The notes under the pieces are model-generated. The model searched no databases and had not been told where the DNA came from. It worked only from the letters and a program-made list of their open reading frames with translations. Made by a program: the position numbers and the translations under genes. A stretch of DNA of 64,000 nt from JAIOQJ01 sp963718635 (GTDB lineage Bacteria > Planctomycetota > Planctomycetia > Gemmatales > Gemmataceae), in assembly GCA_963718635.1 (NCBI GenBank), contig OY970367.1, positions 2,418,001 to 2,482,000 of the forward strand, read 5' to 3'. Shown here piece by piece: positions 56,361 to 64,000 of the stretch (the stretch's first letter is position 1; every line of letters begins with the position of its first letter).

Positions 56361-56993
56361 TTGAAGTTCTTTGTGCCGTCTGCTTTTGGGCCAAATTCTG
56401 TGTCGCGCGAAGCGGTCCATCTCCCCGGCGAAGAAGCCGGCCTGGTCGTCAAGGCTCAAGCGGGAGACCGGGAAGCGTTTGCTTCATTGGTCGAATGCTA
56501 TTGGGAGCGGTTGTATCGCTGGCTTTGCCATCTTACGCGCGACAGCCATGCTGCGGAAGATTTGGCGCAGGAGACGTTCCTGAAAGCCTTTGCGGCCTTG
56601 GGCAGCTTCCGGGCCGGGAGTAATTTTCGGGCGTGGCTGTTCCGCATTGCTCACAATAACTTTGTGAACCAGAAGCGGGCGGCCGTGCATAGCAGCCGGC
56701 AGCCGATGCCATGCGATTGGCCTGAAGATGCGGCGGGCCCCGCCGAGGAAGTTTTGAGCCGGGAAGCGTTGGAACTCCTGGCGCATGCGGTATCGAAGTT
56801 GCCGATCGAGTTTCGTTCGGCGCTAATGCTTCGCGCGGAATCCGAGTTGTCGTTCCGAGAAATCGGCGAAGTGATGAAGATTACCGAAGAGACGGCCCGC
56901 TGGCGCATGTTCAAAGCGCGACAAAAACTGATGACGATCCTCGAAGGGGAAGCCGAGCCTTCGCCTCGCCAAACGAATCGAAAAGTGCCATGA
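56361..56993 (+). CDS. RNA polymerase sigma factor, ECF/sigma-70 family
   Basis: About 210 residues. Region 2 is visible in LVECYWERLYRWLCHL, DSHAAEDLAQETFLKAF and FRAWLFRIAHNNF, and region 4 in LPIEFRSALMLRAESELSF and ITEETARWRMFKARQKLM. No region 1 or 3 is present, as in ECF factors. Start is uncertain: TTG 56361 after AAGAGGTGG is favoured; GTG 56373 or 56400 are alternatives. Its stop overlaps the ATG of an anti-sigma gene (ATGA), the classic arrangement. Confidence 0.9.
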   Translation: MKFFVPSAFGPNSVSREAVHLPGEEAGLVVKAQAGDREAFASLVECYWERLYRWLCHLTRDSHAAEDLAQETFLKAFAALGSFRAGSNFRAWLFRIAHNNFVNQKRAAVHSSRQPMPCDWPEDAAGPAEEVLSREALELLAHAVSKLPIEFRSALMLRAESELSFREIGEVMKITEETARWRMFKARQKLMTILEGEAEPSPRQTNRKVP

Positions 56994-57782
56994 AGTGTAC
57001 CGCCGTCCGCAACCGAATTCTTGCCTTGGAAACGCCCCAGGCGTTGCCCCACGAACTTGCTGCGCACGTGAATGAGTGCTCCGGCTGCGAGCAGTGGCAT
57101 CGGAAGGTCGTCGCCGTTGAACAAACGTTGCCTCGGCTTCCCGTAGCAGCGACTACGGCAAAGACAGCGCTGTTGCAGAAGCTCAAGGCGAAGCCGGGAA
57201 TCAATCGTCTCGACGGTGACCTGCCATTGGCATTGCCGACCGACTCAGGACGGCTGCGTCGAGCCGTTGGCGAATATTGGCCGGTCGGCCTTGTGGCCGC
57301 CACGTTGTTGATTGCGACGTTTGGGATGCTCAATCTACGCGAGCCTCGCCCGACGCCTGTCGTAGCATCCCGAGCTGATAAATTGCTGTACGACCTCGTC
57401 GACCTCAATGTGAAGTTGGCCCAGGCGAGAGTCGCTGCGGAGCGAGTTAAAATTCTCGCCGACGTCGCCGGCCAACTGAATGGCGAAATGCTCGACATTG
57501 CGCGTGCGGACGCCACCGGCGCCAGACATGCGCGATCTGCACGAAATGTATCATAAAGTGGTCCTCAACGGTTTAATGGCCCAAGCGAAGTTGATCGATA
57601 AAGCGGAGCGCAAAACCGTGCTCGGGCAAGTGGCCACGGCACTTGCCCAGTCGGGTGATTCGGCTTTGGCCAAGTCGCAGGAGTCACCCGAACATTCCGC
57701 GAAGATCTTACGTGAAGCGGCCGGCGACGCGCATGAAGGCACTCGACGGCTGCGCCTTCTGATTCAGGAGGCGTTGTTATGA
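56990..57782 (+). CDS. Anti-sigma factor with zinc-binding head and one TM helix (frameshifted)
   Basis: The N-terminus has the ZAS-type H-x3-C-x2-C motif at His26, Cys30 and Cys33 (HVNECSGC), preceded by short helices that would bind the sigma factor. A membrane helix (PVGLVAATLLIATFGMLNL) leads to an outer helical domain. The frame breaks near 57517, after which it continues APDMRDLHEMYHKVVLNGLM. The restored length is about 263 residues. Stop and next start overlap (ATGA). It is presumed to hold the sigma factor at the membrane until a surface signal arrives. Confidence 0.85.
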
Positions 57783-58297
57783 TCCGCAACATCGCCATGC
57801 TGCTGCTTCTCGTAGGCTCTGCCGCCTTCGCCGGCAACGAATTCGGACCCATGTCGGCATCCGAACGGCAGCAACTGTTCGTCAAGAACCAGTCGATGGT
57901 TCGCGCGCTCGTCGATAGCAGCCTCGAAATTTCGGATAAGTCGGGCGATTATCTCGAGCGTTCGCGCTCGTACGGCAAAGTCCTGATGGAAATTCAACGT
58001 CAACTCGATCGTGCAGACGCTGAGGGCGACGGCCGCCGCGTAGCTGAGCTCGGCAAGCATTTAAACACGGTCATGCGGCAAGGGCTCACACCCAGCCTAA
58101 AGTCGGCTCACGTTCAGATCGGCGTCGGCGGCACCGGCCGCAACGAACTGATCGATCTACGCGACCGCAATCTCGAGTTCGTCGACTGGCTGCAGGACAA
58201 GGCCCGCAATAAGTGGGCGGACACCGCCGAAGTCCGCCAGATCATCGAGTCACTCGATGAAACGAAAAAACAACTCGGTACCAGCGTCGGGCCCTGA
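57779..58297 (+). CDS. Small secreted protein of the sigma operon
   Basis: A 172-residue protein with a signal peptide (MIRNIAMLLLLVGSAAFAG). The mature part is helical and charged (EISDKSGDYLERSRSYGKVL). I do not recognise its family. Its translational overlap with the anti-sigma gene suggests a role in sensing or in modulating the anti-sigma outer domain. Confidence 0.75.
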   Translation: MIRNIAMLLLLVGSAAFAGNEFGPMSASERQQLFVKNQSMVRALVDSSLEISDKSGDYLERSRSYGKVLMEIQRQLDRADAEGDGRRVAELGKHLNTVMRQGLTPSLKSAHVQIGVGGTGRNELIDLRDRNLEFVDWLQDKARNKWADTAEVRQIIESLDETKKQLGTSVGP

Positions 58298-58638
58298 GGC
58301 TTGATTCAATTCACGTTTACGTTTGGCCGTCAACCCCTACAACTTCTCTAGTGCCGCAAGCGGCGGAGCGGCCTAGCCGCAATCGACACACTAACCCGAA
58401 GCGTCAGCGAGGCTCTGCCCCGAAGCGTTAGCGATATATTTAGCGTTAGCGAGCAATACTTCGCTAACGCTTCGGAGTCTGCCTCGCTGACGCTTCGGGT
58501 TGGTGTGACATGCTGCCTATAAATTTGCTCAGCGTGTGCCGCTTCGAAAGTTTAGTGGTTTGGCGCACTCCTTTGCTCGCGCCGCCGTCTAATTAACCGT
58601 CTGCCAATATCTCTTCAGACGACCTGGGGAAGTTCTTC
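58298..58638. other. Intergenic region with element A copy 4
   Basis: About 340 bp. Apart from the A element at 58387-58507, a short stretch upstream of ilvN with GGGGAAG (58626-58632) serves as ribosome-binding site. No other gene recognised. Confidence 0.5.
58387..58507. repeat. Palindromic element A, copy 4
   Basis: Best preserved copy: outer arms CACACTAACCCGAAGCGTCA... and ...TGACGCTTCGGGTTGGTGTG, inner arms CCGAAGCGTTAGCG and CGCTAACGCTTCGG. The left flank GCAATCGA is shared with copy 1, the right flank TGACATGCT with copy 2. Confidence 0.9.
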
Positions 58639-59136
58639 ATGCGACACGTTCTGTCTGCCTTGGTCCAGAATCAACCGGGCGTTCTCGCCCACATCACCGG
58701 GATGCTCGCTTCGCGCAACTTCAACATCGACAGCCTCGCCGTCGGTGAGACCGAAGTGGCCGATCTGTCGCGCGTCACGTTCGTTGTCCACGGCGACGAT
58801 TCCGAGCTCGACCAGGCGCGCAAGCAACTCGATAAAATCGTGACCGTTGTTCGCGTGATGGACATCTCCAGCGAGAACTTCGTCGAACGCGACCTCATGC
58901 TCATCAAGGTAACTGCGAAGCCGTTGCAGCGCGTCGAAGTTTCGCTGCTCGTCGATATGTTCCGGGGCCGAGTCGTCGATATCACGCACGATACCTTGAT
59001 GATCGAGGTGAGCGGCACCGAAGGCAAAATCGAAGCGTTCATTGAATTAATGAGGCCGTACGGCATCATCGAACTCGCACGAACCGGTCGCATTGCTCTG
59101 GTTCGCGGCAACTCGGTGAAAGAGGAACCAGCATGA
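58639..59136 (+). CDS. ilvN: Acetolactate synthase small (regulatory) subunit
   Basis: IlvN/IlvH regulates acetolactate synthase in branched-chain amino-acid synthesis. The 165-residue protein has the ACT domain opening NQPGVLAHITGMLASRNFNI and a conserved C-terminal half (SRDVVDI-like RVVDITHDTLMIEVSG). The large subunit and ilvC are not nearby. Its stop overlaps the ATG of a 99-residue gene. The preceding GGGGAAG supports ATG 58639. Confidence 0.93.
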   Translation: MRHVLSALVQNQPGVLAHITGMLASRNFNIDSLAVGETEVADLSRVTFVVHGDDSELDQARKQLDKIVTVVRVMDISSENFVERDLMLIKVTAKPLQRVEVSLLVDMFRGRVVDITHDTLMIEVSGTEGKIEAFIELMRPYGIIELARTGRIALVRGNSVKEEPA

Positions 59137-59432
59137 CTCTTCCCAACACGGTTCCGCCTTTGCGCCGCTTGTCTCAGCCCGTGATCGACTTACTCCGTTC
59201 GCTCAAGCCGGGGCAGCGCGTCGAATTGACGCAGTCGGTTCGCGTCGGCGCCAAGAAGTGGAAGACGACTGCAACCGGCGTCTTCCGTGGCATCAACTAT
59301 CTCGCAACAGGCGTAACCACCGATCGCGTGCCGGAAGACGACATCGTCGTGCCGATGCTCCATTTCACTAAAGACAACGGCGAACTTTCGAGCATCGCCC
59401 TCGATGAGCACAGCGAAGTGCGCGTCGTTTAG
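59133..59432 (+). CDS. Hypothetical protein coupled to ilvN
   Basis: A 99-residue basic protein starting MTLPNTVPPLRRLSQPVIDL, with a beta-rich pattern (ELTQSVRVGAKKWKTTATGV). No family recognised. It overlaps ilvN by four bases and is therefore translated with it, which is unusual for this pathway. Thirty bases later the next gene starts. Confidence 0.7.
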   Translation: MTLPNTVPPLRRLSQPVIDLLRSLKPGQRVELTQSVRVGAKKWKTTATGVFRGINYLATGVTTDRVPEDDIVVPMLHFTKDNGELSSIALDEHSEVRVV

Positions 59433-59462
59433 GCGCGACTTTTTTTCGTTTCAAATGGAGCT

Positions 59463-61023
59463 GTGCTCTTGAGCGTGCCGCATCCGTATCGCGCACCTCG
59501 CGAGGAAGGCGTACTCTGCTACCCACCGGAAGCCGACATTGCCCAACAACTCCAATCGAACCGCGCTCTTCTGAACGATCGAACGGTACGAATCGACGGC
59601 ACTCCCCTCGCCGATTTCCGCTTGGAAGCGATTGCCGAGATCCTGGCAGCTGCTCGGCAATACTTCGCGACTGCGGCGAGCCAGTCCCCGACTTCCCCGA
59701 TGGGCCGATTCTGATGTCCGGCCATCAGCCGGAATTGACCCATGTCGGCGTGCTGGTCAAAACATTTGCGTTGCACGGATTAGCCAAACGTCATGGGCTG
59801 ACGCCGCTGAATCTCATTGTCGATAATGACACGACCAAAAACACCTCGTTGCGATTTGCAGAAATTCCTGCGCACCGCGAAGCAAAGGATTCGCTTGCTT
59901 CATCGCTCCTCGGCGGGCGCAGCGAATTGCGGATCGACCCGCTCGAAGTTCATCTGCGCTCGCTTGCCTACGATCGTTACGAAGGCGAAGTTGTTTACGA
60001 ACGAAGGCCCGTCGTCGATCGCGACCTCTTCAACACCTTTGCCGAGCGGGCTCAGCCCCTCACCCGCAACTGGGGGTTCGAGCCGATCCTGCCCGAGATG
60101 TGGGCGGAGATGCGGCGGCAGTTGCTCCGTACCCCTATCTTGGGCGAGATCGTTTCGGCAACGCGCCGCGCTGGGAGCGCCGCTGGGGCTGCCGTAACCT
60201 CGAAATACCGCTAAGTCGGCTTTGTGCAACAACGTCGTTTCAGCGCTTCTTCCGGCATATCATCGCCGACCTGCCGCGATTTCACCGGATCTACAATGAA
60301 TGCGTTGCGGACTACCGCCGCCGCAATCGCGTTCGCAGCCGCAATCATCCCGTCCCTGACTTGACCCGGCAAGACGACATCTTCGAAGCGCCGTTCTGGC
60401 GCCTAAGGCCGGAAGAGAGCAGACGTTCCCGCTTAATGGTTGGTGTTGGGGCCACTCCGAGTTCGGCCGATCTGCGCAGTCGCGCTCTCACCACGACGAT
60501 GTTCCTACGGCTCTGCCTGGCGGACGGATTCATCCACGGCATCGGCGGCGCCAAATACGATGAAGTGACCGACGCGATCATCGAGCGCTGGCTCGGCCTG
60601 AAACCTCCCGGCTTTATCGTCGTGACCGCCACCGTTCGCTTGCCCCTGCCGACATTCCCAACGACTCAAGCAGACTTTGAAGCGGCTCAGCGGAATCGAC
60701 GCGACATCCACTGGAACCCTCAACGCCACGTTAGCGCCGAAGCCCTAACAAATCAGGATTTGCAGCACGCACTGGCGGTCAAAGCGAAACTCATCCAAAG
60801 CGAGCCGAAAGACAAACGACTTCGAAAAAGTTGGTTCGAAGATTTAGGCGATGCAACGGACGCGATCCGCAACTTTGTTGTCCGTGAAACGAATGCGAGC
60901 GAGGCCGATTTGGCCCAGCGACGCCGTGAGATGACGGCCAATGAAGCGCTCATCCGCCGCGACTTTTCGTGGTGCTTGTTTCCCGAAGAATCGCTGAAGC
61001 GCTTCTGCCAACGGCTGCTCTAA
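59463..61023 (+). CDS. Conserved-looking unknown protein in three frames
   Basis: After joining at breaks near 59690 (a missing G) and near 60130, this is a protein of about 520 residues. Block SGHQPELTHVGVLVKTFALHGLAKRHG is followed by LNLIVDNDTTKNTSLR; the C-terminus includes RRDFSWCLFPEESLKRFCQR. The His-Gln-Pro motif at the start is reminiscent of ligase-like/HAD folds, but I cannot name the family. The pattern looks like a conserved Planctomycetota enzyme. Start MLLSVPHPYRAPREEGVL uses TTG 59463 or a nearby codon. Confidence 0.65.
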
Positions 61024-61030
61024 AAACGCG

Positions 61031-61069
61031 TTTAGCCGCCACGCGAAGGCTTTGCGCAGCGGAGAGCTT
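61031..61069. repeat. Half-element B, copy 5
   Basis: TTTAGCCGCCACGCGAAGGC... GCGGAGAGCTT matches the left arm of element B without its partner. It begins eight bases after the preceding stop. Confidence 0.7.
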
Positions 61070-61144
61070 GTTTTCGTTACCCGGCAGTTGACGTTGCTGG
61101 CGCGCCTGCGCCCTCTGGCATAGGCTTGCCCCTGAAGGCGCTCC

Positions 61145-61262
61145 GCGGGTGCGCAACTCTTTCTGGCAATTCTGGCGAGCGGCGCGGCGTAAGCCCGCCG
61201 TGGGTTCGGAACCACGGCGGGCTTACGCCGCGCCGCTCGCCAGAATCTGTAGGCGCACCCGC
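61145..61262. repeat. Long hairpin element H
   Basis: A 37-bp stem is formed by 61170-61207 (TTCTGGCGAGCGGCGCGGCG...) and 61209-61245, with one extra base in the left arm and almost no loop. Outer flanks GCGGGTGCGC / GCGCACCCGC add ten more pairs. It is the most stable-looking hairpin in the window, just upstream of the FAH-family gene. Confidence 0.85.
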
Positions 61263-61352
61263 GCTCCGCTGTGGAACACAAACTAGGCTGGTCCAAAACC
61301 GTTTGGACTCATTGAATAGTCATAATCTTTCACGCACCAGGAGTTGGCAACA

Positions 61353-62219
61353 ATGCGGATTGCGACCATTCAAACGAGTTCCGGGCCCCGCGCCGCCGTG
61401 CAAGTGGGCGAGTTCTTTATCGACCTGCATGGAACGTCGGCCAGCATGCCGGCGAATGTGCGTCAGATTCTGGAGATCGAAGGGGGCGAACGCGGCGCTG
61501 CCATCGCTGCCGTCTGTGCCAAAAAAGATGCCGTGCGCCATGCCGCTGCGACAGTAAAATTCTGTGCGCCGGTGATCGACCCGCGCAAAGTCGTCTGCAT
61601 CGGATTGAATTACAAGGATCACGCTGAAGAGAGCAAGATGCCGATCCCGAAGGAGCCGGTGCTCTTCAGCAAATTTGCTACCGCCGTAATTGGCGATGGC
61701 GACAACATCGTTCTTCCGAAAGTAAGCACCAAGGTCGACTACGAAGCCGAATTGGTGATTGTCATCGGCAAGCGCGGCCGGCATATATCGCCGGAAAGCG
61801 CTGGCGCGTTCATCGCCGGCTACACCGTCGGCCACGATGTTTCCGCCCGCGATTGGCAGCTTGAGAAAGATGGAAAGCAGTGGATGGCCGGCAAGACATT
61901 CGATACGTTTGCCCCGTGCGGGCCGATCATGGTGACGCCCGACGAACTGGGCGATCCGCATGCGCTGGCAATCTCGCTGCGCGTCAACGGCCAAACGTTG
62001 CAAAGCAGCAGCACGAGCCAAATGATCTTCCGCGCGAACCAGATTGTCTCTTACATCTCGCAGATTTTTACCGTTGAGCCCGGCGATTTGATCTTTACGG
62101 GCACGCCTCCGGGCATCGGCCACGCGCGTACGCCGCCGATCTATCTGAAGGCTGGCGATGTGGCAGAGGTCGAGATTCAAGGCATCGGAATCTTGCGCAA
62201 CCCGGTCGTCGCCGAATAA
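61353..62219 (+). CDS. Fumarylacetoacetate-hydrolase-family protein
   Basis: A 288-residue FAH-fold enzyme, likely a 2-keto acid or acylpyruvate hydrolase. It has the GLNYKDHAEE and metal-site segment DYEAELVIVIGKRG, VGHDVSARDWQ, FDTFAPCGPIMVTPDE and IFTGTPPGIGHARTPPIYL, all typical. The frame is intact. ATG 61353 is preceded by CAGGAG at 61338-61343. Substrate is unknown; a role in aromatic or keto-acid breakdown is inferred from the family. Confidence 0.92.
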   Translation: MRIATIQTSSGPRAAVQVGEFFIDLHGTSASMPANVRQILEIEGGERGAAIAAVCAKKDAVRHAAATVKFCAPVIDPRKVVCIGLNYKDHAEESKMPIPKEPVLFSKFATAVIGDGDNIVLPKVSTKVDYEAELVIVIGKRGRHISPESAGAFIAGYTVGHDVSARDWQLEKDGKQWMAGKTFDTFAPCGPIMVTPDELGDPHALAISLRVNGQTLQSSSTSQMIFRANQIVSYISQIFTVEPGDLIFTGTPPGIGHARTPPIYLKAGDVAEVEIQGIGILRNPVVAE

Positions 62220-62237
62220 ACCGCCGGCGATATACGC

Positions 62238-63368
62238 ATGAACGATCTCAAGCCTCACGCGGCCTATATTCATATCCCGTTTTGCGCCCACCATTGCGGC
62301 TATTGCGATTTCGCCGTCGCCACGGGTCAGGATCACTCGATCGACCTTTATCTCGAAGCTCTTAGCGTGGAGATGGGCGGCCTGCGTGAGCCGGCGCCCA
62401 TGACTACGATCTTCATTGGCGGCGGGACGCCTACCTATCTTTCAGCCGAACAATTGAAACGCTTGCTCAGCGACATATGCCAATGGCTGCCGTTGGCCGA
62501 CGGCGGCGAGTGGTCGATTGAATCGACGCCCGAAAGCATCACGCCGGATAAAGTTGCCATACTCGCTTCGGCCGGCGTAACGCGGGTTAGCGTCGGCGTG
62601 CAGTCGTTTCAATCGCACCTGTTGCCCGTTCTCGATCGGATCCACGGCCCCGATCAAGTAGCCCCGGCGGTTACGGCTGTCCGCAAGGAAGGCTTGCAGC
62701 TTTCGCTCGATCTTATTTTCGGCGTACCGGGTCAAACGTTGGACGACTGGCGTCGCGACCTTGATCGAGCTTTAGCTCTCGGTCCCGATCATCTTTCAAC
62801 CTATGGCCTGACCTATGAAAAAGGGACGCCGCTTTGGAAACAGCGCCAGCGCGGCCAAGTTCGGCCTCTCGATGAAGAGAGCGAACTGGATATGTATCTG
62901 CTGGCGATCGACCATTTGAACTCCGCCGGCTTCGAGCACTACGAAATATCGAATTTCGCGAGGTCGGGCCGACGCTGTAAACATAACGAGGTCTATTGGG
63001 CGAACGGCGCCCATTATGGGTTCGGCATGGGCGCTGCTCGCTACGTGCAAGGCAAGCGCGAACTGAATGTTCGCCATCTGAACGACTACATCAAGAAAGT
63101 CCTGGCGGGCGATCCGCCCACTTTCCAAAGCGAAGAGCTTCAACCCGAAGAGCGCGCGCGTGAAACGGCCGTCATCCAACTTCGGCGCAGCGACGGCATC
63201 GAGCGCGATTCTTTTTTGAGGCAAACAGGTTACTCACTCGACGACCTCATGGGAGAAAAGATCGCTCAACACGTGGCCAACGAACTATTGGCTGACGATG
63301 GCCAGCGCGTCCGGCTGACCCGGCGGGGCAAATGTCTGGCGGATGCTGTAGTTGCCGATTTGCTATGA
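62238..63368 (+). CDS. hemW: Radical-SAM heme chaperone HemW
   Basis: This 376-residue protein has the C-x3-C-x2-C cluster at Cys16, Cys20 and Cys23 (CAHHCGYC), GGGTPTYLS, and the HemW-typical HEISNFAR-like HYEISNFARSG and C-terminal winged-helix-like domain. It lacks the extra Cys of true coproporphyrinogen oxidase HemN. HemW inserts heme into proteins. Start ATG 62238 is 18 bp after the FAH gene, so they may be cotranscribed. Confidence 0.9.
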   Translation: MNDLKPHAAYIHIPFCAHHCGYCDFAVATGQDHSIDLYLEALSVEMGGLREPAPMTTIFIGGGTPTYLSAEQLKRLLSDICQWLPLADGGEWSIESTPESITPDKVAILASAGVTRVSVGVQSFQSHLLPVLDRIHGPDQVAPAVTAVRKEGLQLSLDLIFGVPGQTLDDWRRDLDRALALGPDHLSTYGLTYEKGTPLWKQRQRGQVRPLDEESELDMYLLAIDHLNSAGFEHYEISNFARSGRRCKHNEVYWANGAHYGFGMGAARYVQGKRELNVRHLNDYIKKVLAGDPPTFQSEELQPEERARETAVIQLRRSDGIERDSFLRQTGYSLDDLMGEKIAQHVANELLADDGQRVRLTRRGKCLADAVVADLL

Positions 63369-63671
63369 AGGTCCGCTAACCAATTATGGCGAATGTATGT
63401 AAAGAGCTCGGGTCCTTTCTTACCCTCCCCCTGGCTTTGCAGGGGGAGGGCAGGGTGGGGGCAGAGCGGTTTGCCCATCAACGAACGTGTCGGCACCCGT
63501 AGCCTTTCCCCCCACCCCACCCTCCCCCCGCAAAGCCGGGGGGAGGGTGGGAAGGTTATGAAGGTGCAACGGTCGAATCTGAAACCATCAGAACTTCCTT
63601 TTGCGTGCCGGGTTCCATCTGATAGGATTTCGTCTGGCAAGCACCACCACCCTTTTTGGAAGTAAACTCTC
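63369..63671. other. Intergenic region holding element G
   Basis: About 300 bp without a gene. Most of it is element G (63422-63550). The last 100 bp should contain the promoter of the secreted protein that follows. Confidence 0.5.
63422..63550. repeat. Pyrimidine/purine-rich inverted repeat G
   Basis: ACCCTCCCCCTGGCTTTGCA... GGGTGGGGGC on the left pairs with CCCCCACCCCACCCTCCCCC... GGGAGGGTGGG on the right, around a central unique stretch of about 40 bp. Each arm also contains its own small hairpin (CCCCCTGGCTTTGCAGGGGG). Confidence 0.85.
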
Positions 63672-64000
63672 ATGATTCGCGTACTCTTCGGCTTGATTCT
63701 CGTTGCTGGCATCGCGGCGATCCTCAGCGATCCGCAGACCCTTTTGGCTCAAAAGGGGGGCAATAGCGGGGTCGTCAAGAAAATTGATCCCGCGACTGGA
63801 ACCATTACTTTCACGATGCAAGTTCCCATTAAAGGGACCAAGAAAAAGACGGAGCTCGGCGAGAAGGAATTTTTCCTGACCGACGATGCTAAGGTCACCA
63901 TCAATGAAGGCGGCCAAACCAAGACAATGACCGGCAAAGAAGCGATCGCGGCCGGCGTCGTCAAAGCCGGCACGGCCGCAACGTTCGTTCCCGATGATTT
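63672..64000 (+). CDS. Secreted hypothetical protein, truncated by window end
   Basis: A signal peptide (MIRVLFGLILVAGIAAILSDPQTLLAQKG) precedes a lysine-rich, beta-like domain (GVVKKIDPATGTITFTMQV) resembling small secreted Planctomycetota proteins with a carbohydrate-binding-like or OB-like pattern. The last visible residues are AATFVPDD. No stop occurs before the end of the window, so the C-terminus is missing. Confidence 0.8.
   Translation, partial: MIRVLFGLILVAGIAAILSDPQTLLAQKGGNSGVVKKIDPATGTITFTMQVPIKGTKKKTELGEKEFFLTDDAKVTINEGGQTKTMTGKEAIAAGVVKAGTAATFVPDD

Noticed and set aside
369..61023. Programmed ribosomal frameshifting as the cause of the many breaks
   Set aside because: The breaks lie in unrelated genes, in both directions, mostly without slippery heptamers or following structures.

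Overview
The window looks like chromosome from a member of the Planctomycetota, most likely Gemmataceae-like. This is an inference from gene content: an exosortase-U-like gene beside an EpsI-like gene, a Ser/Thr kinase fused to a formylglycine-generating-enzyme (FGE-sulfatase) domain, a tandem DUF1080 protein, a large WD40 protein, ExbD/TolR proteins carrying GYF-like heads, and a zinc-ribbon/low-complexity/TM protein. Base composition is moderately GC-rich. No rRNA, tRNA or CRISPR array was recognised.

Layout. 0.4-5.8 kb: mutS, a YacP-like NYN nuclease and a secreted WD40 protein. 6-10 kb (minus): one very large TPR/outer-membrane-barrel protein. 10.4-12 kb: an AT-richer patch with an unknown protein, a HEPN protein and another orphan. 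12-18.5 kb: thiO, two neighbouring dynamin-like GTPases separated by a 295-bp nested palindrome, and a CHAD protein. 18.7-26.3 kb: a zeta-toxin-like kinase overlapping a small protein, a membrane protein, a BatA/VWA protein, hemB and the kinase-FGE fusion. 26.3-27.8 kb: a Tat-exported intradiol dioxygenase-like protein and a UPF0316 membrane protein. 27.9-34.6 kb (minus): an exopolysaccharide/exosortase cluster (sugar transferase, VanZ-like, acetyltransferase, exosortase, EpsI-like, TPR). 35-39.9 kb (minus): fusA, a DUF1080 protein and a PD-(D/E)XK/Rpn-like protein with a decayed partial copy. 40-52.8 kb: zinc-ribbon protein, DUF4058, aldo/keto reductase, sirtuin, a radical-SAM activase overlapping an unknown gene, POT transporter, SDR, two ExbD proteins, truD. 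53.3-64 kb: ftsH, a GyrI-like protein, a sigma/anti-sigma/secreted-protein operon, ilvN, an unknown three-frame gene, an FAH-family hydrolase, hemW and a truncated secreted protein.

Two features cut across the window. First, about 28 single-base frameshifts interrupt 19 otherwise well-conserved genes. Several fall in short homopolymers and the conserved protein resumes immediately, so I read them as consensus errors of the assembly rather than mass pseudogenisation. Affected genes are annotated as single loci with break positions. Second, the intergenic spaces are packed with families of dispersed palindromic elements (named A to I here), many placed immediately after stop codons, plus a 126-bp tandem repeat and several isolated hairpins. 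These repeats are the most striking structure not explained by genes.

The best candidates for undescribed biology are the paired membrane GTPases, the HEPN patch, the zeta-like kinase with its overlapping small partner, and the radical-SAM activase with its overlapping unknown partner. None can be called a new system from sequence alone.
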